Assembly: GCA_004555705.1 (NCBI GenBank)
Contig: SFHI01000047.1
Span: 1 to 21,254, forward strand
Origin: Clostridiales bacterium
Lineage (GTDB): Bacteria > Bacillota > Clostridia > Oscillospirales > Oscillospiraceae
Reading direction: 5' to 3'
Length of the DNA stretch: 21,254 nucleotides
The notes below the pieces were generated by a model. That model worked only from the letters and a program-made list of their open reading frames with translations. It ran no database searches and was not told the DNA's origin. Made by a program: the position numbers and the translations under genes. Shown here piece by piece: positions 1 to 7,492 of the stretch; the stretch's first letter is position 1; each line of letters starts with the position of its first letter.

Positions 1-1
1 G

Positions 2-1705
2 CAGAAGTGGGGCCCCCATATGTGGGACGAGGACTACCGGGACAACAACCGGATCAACTGCTACGACGTGGGCACCTCCCCCTGCAAGACCGCCTGCCCC
101 GCCCACATCGCCGTCCAGGGCTACCTGAAAATGGCCGCCCAGGGCCGATATCAGGAGGCTCTCGCCCTCATCAAGCAGGATAACCCCCTGCCCGCCATCT
201 GCGGCCGGATCTGCAACCGCCGCTGCGAGGATGCCTGCACCCGGGGCAGCATCGACCGGGCCATTGCCATCGACGAGGTGAAGAAATTCATCGCCCAGCA
301 GGATCTGAACGCCGAGACCCGCTACATCCCCAAGAAGGTGGTTCCCTCCCTGGACGGCGCCTTCCACGAGAAGATCGCCGTCATCGGTGCCGGCCCTGCG
401 GGCCTCAGCTGTGCGTATTACCTTGCCCAGAAGGGCTACAGCCCCACCATTTTTGAGAAGAACCCCCAGCCCGGCGGCATGCTCCGCTACGGCATCCCCT
501 CCTTCAAGCTGGAGAAGGATGTCATTGACGCGGAAATTGAAGTCATCAAGGCCATGGGCGTGGAAATCCGCTGCGGCGTGGAGGTTGGTAAGGACGTAAG
601 CCTGCAGCAGCTGAGAGAGCAGGGCTACAAGGCCTTCTACATCGCCATCGGCTGCCAGGGCGGCCGGAAGGCGGGCGTTCCCGGCGAGGATGCCGAGGGC
701 GTCATGACCGCCGTGGACTTCCTTCGCACCGTGGGTCTGGACGAAAGCTACCCGGTCTCCGGCAAGGCCGTGGTGGTGGGCGGCGGCAACGTGGCCGTGG
801 ACGTGGCCCGGTCTGCCGTCCGCTGCGGCGCGGAAAGCGTATCCATGTTCTGCCTGGAGCCCCGGGACAAGATGCCCGCCTCCGAGGAGGAGCTGGCCGA
901 GGCCGCCGAGGACGGCGTGACCCTGGACTGCGGCTGGGGTCCCAAGGAGATTCTCACCGAAAACGGCAAGGTTACGGGGATTGTGTTCAAGCGCTGTGTG
1001 TCCGTCTGGGACGAAAACGGCCGCTTCAGCCCCAGCTACGACGAAAACGACTGCAAAACCGTCCCCTGTGACCGGGTGTTCCTGTCCATCGGCCAGAGCA
1101 TCCAGTGGGGCAACCTCCTGGAAGGCTCCCATGTGGAGCTGGGCCGCGGAAACGGTGCGGTGGCCGACAAGCTGACCTACCAGACCGCCGAGCCCGACAT
1201 CTTCGTGGGCGGCGACGTGTACACCGGCCCCAAGTTCGCCATCGACGCCATCGCGGCAGGCCGGGAGGGCGCCATCTCCATCCACCGGTTTGTCCAGCCC
1301 CACTCCAGCCTGACCATCGGCCGCAACCGCCGGGACTTTGTCGCCCTGGACAAGGAAAACATCAAGGTAGAGCACTACGACAATTCCTCACGGCAGATTC
1401 CCGGAGTGGATGCCTCCCTGGCCGGCAAGCGCTCCTTCCGGGACGCCAAGCTGCCCTTTACCGAGGAGCAGGTGAAAATCGAAACCGCCCGGTGCCTGGG
1501 CTGCGGTGCCTCCGTGGTGGACCCCAACAAGTGCATCGGCTGCGGCGTGTGCACCACCAAGTGTGAATTCGGCGCCATCAAGCTCCACCGGGAGCACCCG
1601 GAGTGCAGCACCATGGTTCCCAGCGAGGAGAAGCTGAAGTACATCCTCCTGAACGGCGCCAAGCAAGCCATCAAAATCAAATTCTCCGGCAAGAAGGAGA
1701 AGTAA
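2..1705 (+). CDS. GltD-like FAD/NAD(P)-dependent oxidoreductase with C-terminal 4Fe-4S domain (5' partial)
   Basis: This is a pyridine-nucleotide disulfide oxidoreductase-type flavoprotein related to the small subunit of glutamate synthase (GltD) and NfnB-type proteins, which pass electrons between NAD(P)H, FAD and Fe-S clusters. Residues are counted from the ATG at 20. A Cys-rich N-terminal Fer4_20-type domain has CKTAC, CGRICNRRC and DAC within about residues 14-75. A first dinucleotide fold, GAGPAG, is near 123 and a second, GGGNVAVD, near 254. The C-terminal ferredoxin-like part has CLGCG followed by CIGCGVCTTKC at about 491-523. The frame stays open to the left edge (codons for Q-K-W-G-P-H precede the ATG) and there is no ribosome binding site before position 20. 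The true start is therefore probably upstream and the entry is partial. It is immediately followed by hypA, which suggests a link to hydrogenase or NAD(P)H/ferredoxin chemistry, but the real electron partner lies outside the window. Glutamate synthase function is not demonstrated. Confidence 0.85.
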   Translation, partial: QKWGPHMWDEDYRDNNRINCYDVGTSPCKTACPAHIAVQGYLKMAAQGRYQEALALIKQDNPLPAICGRICNRRCEDACTRGSIDRAIAIDEVKKFIAQQDLNAETRYIPKKVVPSLDGAFHEKIAVIGAGPAGLSCAYYLAQKGYSPTIFEKNPQPGGMLRYGIPSFKLEKDVIDAEIEVIKAMGVEIRCGVEVGKDVSLQQLREQGYKAFYIAIGCQGGRKAGVPGEDAEGVMTAVDFLRTVGLDESYPVSGKAVVVGGGNVAVDVARSAVRCGAESVSMFCLEPRDKMPASEEELAEAAEDGVTLDCGWGPKEILTENGKVTGIVFKRCVSVWDENGRFSPSYDENDCKTVPCDRVFLSIGQSIQWGNLLEGSHVELGRGNGAVADKLTYQTAEPDIFVGGDVYTGPKFAIDAIAAGREGAISIHRFVQPHSSLTIGRNRRDFVALDKENIKVEHYDNSSRQIPGVDASLAGKRSFRDAKLPFTEEQVKIETARCLGCGASVVDPNKCIGCGVCTTKCEFGAIKLHREHPECSTMVPSEEKLKYILLNGAKQAIKIKFSGKKEK

Positions 1706-2053
1706 ATGCACGAGCTGGGCATCGTCTACCACATCATCGACACCCTGGAGCAGGTGGCGAAGGAAAACAATCTCACAAGCATTGCTTCCGTCACCATGGA
1801 GGTGGGCGAGGTTTCGGCAGTGATCCCCGATTATCTCACGGACTGCTGGGCCTGGGCTGCCGAAAAAAACGAGCTGCTGCGCGGCTGCCGGATGGATGTG
1901 GAAGCCCTTCCCGCCGTGACCCACTGCGACGGCTGCGGGGAGGACTATCCCACCGTGGCCCATGGCCGGATCTGCCCCCGCTGCGGCAGCGAGCGCACCT
2001 GGCTTGTAAAAGGGAACGAAATCAATATCAAAGAAATCAGCGTATCGGAATAA
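1706..2053 (+). CDS. hypA: Hydrogenase nickel incorporation protein HypA
   Basis: HypA delivers Ni(II) to the large subunit of [NiFe] hydrogenases, together with HypB, in the cytoplasm. The 115-residue length matches the family. The N-terminal MHE motif, whose His2 is the nickel ligand in characterised HypA proteins, is intact. The zinc site is present as CDGC (from about residue 73) and CPRC (from about 91). The start codon directly abuts the stop of the upstream oxidoreductase (TAA then ATG), and a GAAGGAGA ribosome binding site sits in the end of that gene at 1693-1700, so the two are co-transcribed and probably translationally coupled. No hydrogenase structural gene or hypB is visible in the window; they would be expected upstream. 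Confidence 0.93.
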   Translation: MHELGIVYHIIDTLEQVAKENNLTSIASVTMEVGEVSAVIPDYLTDCWAWAAEKNELLRGCRMDVEALPAVTHCDGCGEDYPTVAHGRICPRCGSERTWLVKGNEINIKEISVSE

Positions 2054-2066
2054 CGCATGGATCGGC

Positions 2067-2257
2067 AAATTGTTGTTTATTGGATTGTATTGGAAATGTT
2101 GGAAACACACTGTAGGGGAGCCATTCATGGCTCCCGGCGGTGAAATGTTCTGATTTTCTCAACATTTCGGCGAAAACGTACTGCTCTACGGGAGCCATGA
2201 ATGGCTCCCCTACAGTAAGGACGAAGTGCGCTTGAAAACTGTAAACAACAATTTATC
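2067..2257. repeat. Intergenic mosaic element A (GTAG-hairpin type, two inverted REP-like units)
   Basis: The left end AAATTGTTGTTTA (2067-2079) is mirrored by TAAACAACAATTTATC (2242-2257). Inside are two perfect 27-bp inverted arms at 2110-2136 and 2189-2215. Each arm begins or ends with CTGTAG/CTACAG and contains a near-palindrome, GGGAGCCATTCATGGCTCCC. This layout resembles a REP doublet (BIME). No coding potential is evident. It occupies almost the whole hypA-to-membrane-protein gap, and the copy at 3415-3605 is near-identical and in the same orientation. Confidence 0.85.
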
Positions 2258-2312
2258 TCATCACCACGAAAACCATTTTACGGAAATATCATTGAAAGAG
2301 GAGGAGTAAACC

Positions 2313-3353
2313 ATGTTATTTCAGATCTACGGCGACCGTGCCGGTTTCCAGCTTCTGGGCTGGCTGCTGGTGTTTTTGGGGCTGATTCTCACCAATGAGA
2401 TCGCCCGGCGTTCCAAAAAGGGGGGCATTTTCTTCTTCCTGGTGCTTCCCGGGGCCCTGACCGTCTATTTCATCTCCATCTATGTGGCCGCGGCCATGGG
2501 GGCACAGTGGGCGCTGAACAACCCCACCTATGTCTACATGAACAGCTGGTTCCACTACGCCAAGCTCTACGCCGCCACGGCGGGCTGTATCGGCTTCATG
2601 ATGCTCAAGTACAAGTGGAGCATCGGCAAAACCGAATGGTTCAAGGTGTTCCCCTTCGCCATCGTGGCCATCAACATTCTCATTGCCGTGGCCAGCGACT
2701 TTGAGTCCGCCATCAAGGGCGCGGCGGCGATGAAGGAATTCGGCGACCGCTGGTGGCTGTCCAGCGAGAACGTGTGGCTCTACGGCGGCTGGTGGAACTG
2801 GCTCAACGGCATCGCGGGCATCATCAACATCTTCTGCATGACCGGCTGGTGGGGCATCTACTCCTCCAAGAAGCGCGACGACATGCTCTGGCCCGACATG
2901 ATCTGGCTGTACATCCTGGCCTATGACGTGTGGAACTTCCAGTACACCTACCTGAACCTGCCCACCCATTCCTGGTACTGCGGCCTGGCGCTGCTGCTGG
3001 CTCCCACCGTGGCGGCGGCCCTGTGGAACAAGGGCGGCTGGATTCAGAACCGGGCCAATACCCTGGCCACCTGGTGTATGTTCGCCCAGGTATTCCCCCT
3101 GTTCCAGGATAAGAGCGTCTTTACCACCATCCCCGTGCTGTACGCCGACCGCTTCATGGACGCGGCGGTGCGGCCCACCCAGGCGAATCCCGTACCCCAG
3201 GGCGTGATCTCCATCGTATCCCTGGCCGTCAACGTGCTGGTGCTGGCAATCATCATCAAGCGCTCCATCCAGCAGAAGAAGAACCCCTACAAAAACGAAA
3301 TCTTCACCGATACCAAGGACTTCCGGCTGGCCATGGCCAGAGTGGGGCAATAA
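2313..3353 (+). CDS. Polytopic membrane protein, DUF5692-like, function unknown
   Basis: A 346-residue integral membrane protein with about eight hydrophobic segments. They include residues 12-25, 38-62, the region following the KLYAATAGCIGFMML stretch, and a last helix near 300-318 followed by a basic, cytoplasmic-looking tail (KRSIQQKKNPYKNE). It is unusually rich in Trp and Tyr, especially the WWLSSENVWLYGGWWNWLNG stretch around residue 145-165. From memory it resembles the DUF5692 family of Clostridia; I cannot confirm this and no activity is assigned. The start is supported by GAGGAGGAG at 2300-2308, just before the ATG. It lies between two direct copies of the same repeat element and has its own hairpin terminator, so it is a stand-alone unit rather than part of the hypA operon. 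Confidence 0.82.
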   Translation: MLFQIYGDRAGFQLLGWLLVFLGLILTNEIARRSKKGGIFFFLVLPGALTVYFISIYVAAAMGAQWALNNPTYVYMNSWFHYAKLYAATAGCIGFMMLKYKWSIGKTEWFKVFPFAIVAINILIAVASDFESAIKGAAAMKEFGDRWWLSSENVWLYGGWWNWLNGIAGIINIFCMTGWWGIYSSKKRDDMLWPDMIWLYILAYDVWNFQYTYLNLPTHSWYCGLALLLAPTVAAALWNKGGWIQNRANTLATWCMFAQVFPLFQDKSVFTTIPVLYADRFMDAAVRPTQANPVPQGVISIVSLAVNVLVLAIIIKRSIQQKKNPYKNEIFTDTKDFRLAMARVGQ

Positions 3354-3357
3354 TTCT

Positions 3358-3400
3358 AAAGGGGCTTGGCCGCGCTTGCTGCCAAGCCCCTTGATTATTT
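3358..3400 (+). terminator. Rho-independent terminator after the membrane protein gene
   Basis: The inverted repeat GGGGCTTGGC (3361-3370) and GCCAAGCCCC (3381-3390) has a 10-nt loop. Flanking A/T pairs extend it, and the moderately T-rich tail TTGATTATTT follows. It lies just after the stop at 3353. Confidence 0.85.
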
Positions 3401-3414
3401 CACTTTGAAATGGT

Positions 3415-3605
3415 AAATTGTTGTTTGCAGATCAGTTTTGGAAATGTCGGAATAACACTGTAGGGGAGCCATTCATGGCTCCCGGCGGTGAAATGTTCCG
3501 ATTATTTGAGCATTTCGGCGAAAACGTACTGCGTCACGGGAGCCATGAATGGCTCCCCTACAGTAAGGACGAAGTGCGTTTGAAATCTTCAAACAACAAT
3601 TTATC
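3415..3605. repeat. Intergenic mosaic element B (near-identical direct copy of element A)
   Basis: Ends are AAATTGTTGTTT (3415-3426) and AAACAACAATTTATC (3591-3605). The inner 27-bp arms at 3458-3484 and 3537-3563 are identical to those of the element at 2067-2257. The spacer between them (GGCGGTGAAATGTTC, CATTTCGGCGAAAACGTACT) is also almost the same, and so is the total span of 191 bp. The two copies are in direct orientation around one gene. Only about 20 bp separate the right end from the start codon of the next gene. Confidence 0.85.
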
Positions 3606-3626
3606 TCTTCATTTACGGAGGAACCC

Positions 3627-5072
3627 ATGAAAATAGCTGCCGTAACCGAATCCATTGACCGGCGGGCTGACTGGCTCTTTTCCCTGTCGGATGCCATTTT
3701 CGACCGGCCGGAGACTGCCTTCCGGGAGTATTTCGCGGCGGGGCTGCTCTGCGACGCTCTGCGCCGAGAGGGCTTCAGGGTGACGGAGGCGATAGGGGGC
3801 CTTCCCACCGCCTTCTGTGGACGCTTCGGGGAAGGGAAACCGGTCATCGGTATTCTGGGGGAGTACGACGCGCTCCCAGGCATGAGCCAGCGGGCGGGGA
3901 TTGCCCATCCGGAGCCTGTGGAAGCCGGCGCGGCGGGCCACGGCTGCGGCCATAATCTGCTGGGGGTGGGCTCCCTGGCAGCGGTGATTGCCGTGAAGGA
4001 CTACCTGGAAGCAAATCACCTTCCCGGCACCGTTATCTACTTCGGCTGTCCCGGAGAGGAGGGCGGCGCAGGGAAGGGCTTTCTCGCCCGGGCCGGGGTG
4101 TTTGACGGAGTGGACTGCGTGCTGGCCTGGCACCCTGCCTCCCTGAACACTGCCCCGCCCCGTACTTCCCTTGCCAACCAGCAGATGCTCTACGAATTCC
4201 GGGGCATCAGCGCCCATGCCGCCGCCCATCCCGAGCGGGGCCGCAGCGCTCTGGACGCTCTGACCCTGATGAACACCGGCATCCAGTTCCTGCGGGAGCA
4301 CATCCCCGCCACCGCAAAAATTCACTACGCGGTGCTGGACGCCGGGGGCACCTCCCCCAACGTGGTGCAGTCCAGCGCTTCCGCCATGTATCTGATCCGG
4401 GAAACCTCCCAGGACACCCTGGAGCCCCTGGTTCAGCGGGTCAACCAGGTGGCCCGGGGGGCCGCTATGATGACGGAAACCGATGTAACCATCACCTTTG
4501 TCAAAAGCTGCGCCAACCTGATCCCCAACCGGGTTCTTTCCGACGTTCTTTCCCGGAACCTGGCACAAATGCCGCTGCCGGAATACACCGCCGAGGAACT
4601 GGCCTCGGCCCAAGCCATGAAGGAAACCATCCCCACCGTGAGTCCCCTCTTCTCCATGGCGAAAAGATTGGGTGGGGAGTACGCCCGCTTTGCCGATGAA
4701 CATGTGGACGAACCCATCCACAACATTCTCATCCCGGAGCTGCCCATTCCCATGGTGCCCTCCACCTCCACGGATGTGGGGGATGTGAGCTGGCTGGCCC
4801 CCACCGCCGAGGTGCAGGTGTGCACTGCCTGCTCCAATACCGTGGGCCACACCTGGCAGCGCACCGCCCAGGGTAAGAGTGCCCCGGCACACAAGGGGAT
4901 GCTCCAGGCAGGTAAGGTGCTGGCGGGAGCCGCCATTGATCTGCTGACCGACCCCCAGCTTGCAGAGGACGCCCGCCGGGAGTGGCAGCAGCAGCTTCAT
5001 GGCCGCACCTATACCCCCATGCCCCCCGAGGCAGCCCCAGGAATTCCCGGAAGTGAATCAAAGGAACGATAA
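3627..5072 (+). CDS. abgB: M20 family amidohydrolase, AbgB-like (p-aminobenzoyl-glutamate hydrolase subunit B type)
   Basis: This is a zinc/manganese-dependent amidohydrolase of the M20D/AbgB group, which cleaves amide bonds of folate-breakdown products such as p-aminobenzoyl-glutamate, or of related acyl-amino acids. The 481-residue length matches E. coli AbgB as I remember it. Metal and catalytic motifs are in order: GEYDALPG near residue 77, GHGCGHN near 108, CPGEEGGAGK near 143, and AWHPAS near 168. The dimerisation/lid region contains SAHAAAHPERGRSALDA. A CGGAGG ribosome binding site at 3616-3621 precedes the ATG. The start is about 20 bp from the end of repeat element B. The stop codon TAA (5070-5072) lies inside the outer end of element C, so the repeat supplies the terminator codon. 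No AbgA partner or AbgT transporter is seen, and the substrate is not determined. Confidence 0.85.
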   Translation: MKIAAVTESIDRRADWLFSLSDAIFDRPETAFREYFAAGLLCDALRREGFRVTEAIGGLPTAFCGRFGEGKPVIGILGEYDALPGMSQRAGIAHPEPVEAGAAGHGCGHNLLGVGSLAAVIAVKDYLEANHLPGTVIYFGCPGEEGGAGKGFLARAGVFDGVDCVLAWHPASLNTAPPRTSLANQQMLYEFRGISAHAAAHPERGRSALDALTLMNTGIQFLREHIPATAKIHYAVLDAGGTSPNVVQSSASAMYLIRETSQDTLEPLVQRVNQVARGAAMMTETDVTITFVKSCANLIPNRVLSDVLSRNLAQMPLPEYTAEELASAQAMKETIPTVSPLFSMAKRLGGEYARFADEHVDEPIHNILIPELPIPMVPSTSTDVGDVSWLAPTAEVQVCTACSNTVGHTWQRTAQGKSAPAHKGMLQAGKVLAGAAIDLLTDPQLAEDARREWQQQLHGRTYTPMPPEAAPGIPGSESKER

Positions 5073-5282
5073 ATTGTTGTTTACAGTTTTAGAGCGCACT
5101 AAAAAAGAACTGTCATTGCGAACCAGCGCGCACGCTGGTGTGGCAATCCCCCAACAATTAAGGACGGTTCGTTAGGGCGTTTGTCAGTTTTTCGTACATC
5201 CCAGAATATCCGGGGGATTGCCACGCCAGTGTGCGCACTGGCTCGCAATGACAGCGTTTATTTTGCTAAACAACAATTTATC
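5068..5282. repeat. Intergenic mosaic element C (CATTGCG type)
   Basis: The outer ends are GATAAATTGTTGTTTACAG from 5068 and TAAACAACAATTTATC at 5267-5282. Inner imperfect inverted arms of 43 bp lie at 5110-5152 and 5212-5254 (CTGTCATTGCG...GGCAATCCCCC and its complement). Each arm contains a small hairpin: CCAGCG/CGCTGG on the left and CCAGTG/CACTGG on the right. The core (GACGGTTCGTTAGGGCGTTT) recurs reverse-complemented in the element at 7207-7431. It overlaps the last codon of the upstream gene. Confidence 0.85.
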
Positions 5283-5303
5283 TTTCTTTTTTATGAAAAG
5301 CCA

Positions 5304-5332
5304 TTGTCAATCCCTGTGGAATGCAGTATAAT
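5304..5332 (+). promoter_or_regulatory. Sigma-A type promoter of the flavodiiron protein gene
   Basis: A -35 TTGTCA (5304-5309) and a consensus -10 TATAAT (5327-5332) are separated by exactly 17 bp, 32 bp before the start codon. The predicted transcript start is near 5339. The promoter lies about 20 bp outside the right end of element C. Confidence 0.85.
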
Positions 5333-5363
5333 TGTAGCGAAAACAATATGAAGGAGCGAGCTT

Positions 5364-7154
5364 ATGTTCATCACCAATGATATCAAGTACCTTGGCGTCA
5401 ATGACCACCAGGTGGACCTGTTTGAGGGCCAGTATGTGGTCCCCAACGGCATGGCCTACAATTCCTACGCCATCATGGACGACAAGATCGCCATCATGGA
5501 CACCGTGGACCAGAATTTCACCCATGAATGGCTGGACAATATCCAGAAAACCCTGGGCAGCCGGAAACCGGACTACCTGGTGGTGCAGCACATGGAGCCG
5601 GACCACTCCGCCAATGTGGCCAATTTCCTGAAGGTCTACCCCCAGGCCAAGGTGGTCTCCTCCGCCAAGGCTTTCGTGATGATGAAGAACTTCTTTGGCG
5701 ATGACTACGCCGACCGCCGGGTGGTGGTGGGCGAGGGCGATACGCTGTGCCTGGGCCGTCACACCCTGACCTTCGTCACCGCCCCCATGGTCCACTGGCC
5801 CGAGGTCATTGTGACCTATGATTCCTATGATAAGGTGCTCTTCTCCGCCGACGGCTTCGGCAAATTCGGCGCCCTGGATGTGGAGGAGGACTGGGCCTGC
5901 GAGGCCCGCCGGTACTACATCGGCATCGTGGGCAAGTATGGTCCCCAGGTGCAGGCCCTGCTGAAAAAGGCAAGCGGTCTCGACATCGCCACCATCTGCC
6001 CCCTCCATGGCCCCGTGCTCACCGAAAACCTGGGCTATTACATCAATCTTTATGACATCTGGTCCAGCTACCGGGTGGAGAGCGAGGGCGTGGTCATTGC
6101 CTATACCTCCGTCTATGGTCACACCAAGGCCGCCGTGGAGCTGCTGGCCCAAAAACTCCAGGCAAAGGGCTGCCCCAAGGTTGTGGTCCACGATCTGGCC
6201 CGCACCGACATGGCCGAGGCCGTGGAGGACGCCTTCCGCTACGGCAAGCTGGTGCTGGCCACCACCACCTACAACGCCGATGTGTACCCCTTCATGAAGG
6301 AGTTCATCCATCATCTCACCGAGCGGAATTTCCAGAATCGTACCATTGCCCTGATGGAGAATGGCTCCTGGGCGCCTCTCGCCGCCAAGGTCATGCGCTC
6401 CATGCTGGAGGGCAGCAAGAATCTGACCTTCACCGATACCACCGTCCGCATCCTCTCCGCCCTGAACGACGAGAGCAAGGCTCAGGTGGAGGCCCTGGCC
6501 CAGGAGCTGTGCAAGGATTACCTGGCCCAGCAGGATGCCACCGCCGACAAGAATGACCTGACCGCCCTCTTCAACATCGGCTACGGTCTGTATGTGGTCA
6601 CCTCCAACGATGGCACCAAGGACAACGGCCTTATCGTCAACACCGTCTCCCAGGTGACCAATACTCCCAACCGGGTGGCCGTCACCATCAACAAGCAGAA
6701 CTACTCCCACCACGTCATCAAGCAGAGCGGCGTCATGAACGTGAACTGCCTGGACGTGTCCGCACCCTTCTCCGTTTTCCAGAACTTCGGCTTCCAGAGC
6801 GGCCGCACCGTGGACAAATTCGCGGGAATCGAGGAACTGCGCTCCGACAACGGTCTGCGGTTCCTGCCCCGGTACATCAACTCCTTCATGAGCCTGAAGG
6901 TGGAGAGCTACGTGGACCTGGGCACCCACGGTATGTTCATCTGCTCCGTCACCGAGGCCCGGGTCATGGGGAACAAGGAGACCATGAGCTACACCTACTA
7001 CCAGAACAATGTGAAGCCCAAGCCCCAGGTGGAGGGCAAGAAGGGCTACGTCTGTAAGGTCTGCGGCTGGGTGTATGAGGGCGATACCCTGCCCGACGAC
7101 ATCGTCTGCCCCCTGTGCAAGCACGGCGCCGCCGATTTTGAACCCATCCAGTAA
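5364..7154 (+). CDS. Multidomain flavodiiron protein with flavin reductase-like and short-spacer rubredoxin domains
   Basis: Flavodiiron proteins reduce O2 to water and/or NO to N2O in anaerobes. Domain order in the 596 residues is: metallo-beta-lactamase-like diiron domain (about 1-240), flavodoxin domain (about 245-385, start motif TSVYGHTKAA), flavin reductase-like FMN domain (about 405-550), and rubredoxin (about 560-596). All expected diiron ligands are visible: H76-x-E78-x-D80-H81, H144, D163 and H215. The rubredoxin has C564-x2-C567 and C582-x2-C585. Only 14 residues lie between the pairs, so it is the short-spacer (rubrerythrin-like) form rather than a classic rubredoxin. The fusion suggests NAD(P)H-driven electron flow within one polypeptide. 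The start has AAGGAG at 5351-5356. The gene is monocistronic, with its own promoter (5304-5332) and terminator (7159-7193), and is flanked by inverted copies of one repeat element. The substrate preference (O2 or NO) is not resolved. Confidence 0.93.
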   Translation: MFITNDIKYLGVNDHQVDLFEGQYVVPNGMAYNSYAIMDDKIAIMDTVDQNFTHEWLDNIQKTLGSRKPDYLVVQHMEPDHSANVANFLKVYPQAKVVSSAKAFVMMKNFFGDDYADRRVVVGEGDTLCLGRHTLTFVTAPMVHWPEVIVTYDSYDKVLFSADGFGKFGALDVEEDWACEARRYYIGIVGKYGPQVQALLKKASGLDIATICPLHGPVLTENLGYYINLYDIWSSYRVESEGVVIAYTSVYGHTKAAVELLAQKLQAKGCPKVVVHDLARTDMAEAVEDAFRYGKLVLATTTYNADVYPFMKEFIHHLTERNFQNRTIALMENGSWAPLAAKVMRSMLEGSKNLTFTDTTVRILSALNDESKAQVEALAQELCKDYLAQQDATADKNDLTALFNIGYGLYVVTSNDGTKDNGLIVNTVSQVTNTPNRVAVTINKQNYSHHVIKQSGVMNVNCLDVSAPFSVFQNFGFQSGRTVDKFAGIEELRSDNGLRFLPRYINSFMSLKVESYVDLGTHGMFICSVTEARVMGNKETMSYTYYQNNVKPKPQVEGKKGYVCKVCGWVYEGDTLPDDIVCPLCKHGAADFEPIQ

Positions 7155-7158
7155 ACCA

Positions 7159-7193
7159 AAGGGCTGCCCCACCCGGGCAGCCCTTCCATTTTG
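7159..7193 (+). terminator. Rho-independent terminator after the flavodiiron protein gene
   Basis: AAGGGCTGCCC (7159-7169) pairs perfectly with GGGCAGCCCTT (7175-7185) around a 5-nt loop. CCATTTTG follows. It lies five bases after the stop codon. Confidence 0.88.
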
Positions 7194-7206
7194 TACCTGT
7201 TGTGCC

Positions 7207-7431
7207 GATAAATTGTTTTTTACAGGTGTGCACCAAATAAAACGCTGTCATTGCGAGCCAGTGCGCACACTGGCGTGGCAATCCCCCGGATATTCCGGAA
7301 TCTGCAAAAAACGGACAAACGCCCTAACGAACCGTCCTGAATTGTTGGGGGATTGCCACACCAGTCTGCGGACTGGTTCGCAATGACAGTTCTTTTTCAG
7401 TGCGCTACAAAACTGTAAACAACAATTTATC
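7207..7431. repeat. Intergenic mosaic element D (CATTGCG type, inverted copy of element C)
   Basis: Outer ends are GATAAATTGTTTTTTACAG (7207-7225) and TAAACAACAATTTATC (7416-7431). Arms lie at 7245-7287 and 7347-7389. The left half matches the reverse complement of the right half of the element at 5068-5282 and vice versa, including the linker (GCGCACT...AAAAAGAA) and the core (AACGCCCTAACGAACCGTCC). It sits between convergent genes. Confidence 0.85.
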
Positions 7432-7447
7432 TTTCCATCGAGTATTC

Positions 7448-7474
7448 AGCCCCGGAGGTCCTTCCTCCGGGGCT
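7448..7474 (-). terminator. Hairpin terminator of the histidine kinase gene
   Basis: AGCCCCGGAGG (7448-7458) and CCTCCGGGGCT (7464-7474) form an 11-bp perfect stem with a 5-nt loop, 19 bp beyond the kinase stop. On the minus strand the tail is not U-rich (GAATACTCG), so termination may be weak or may use the adjacent element D. Confidence 0.65.
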
Positions 7475-7492
7475 GTTCGGTTCATTTCTCCC

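Noticed and set aside
5307..7172. Long open frame on the minus strand opposite the flavodiiron gene
   Set aside because: It covers the promoter and terminator of the real gene and translates to repetitive Gly/His/Val-rich sequence without motifs.
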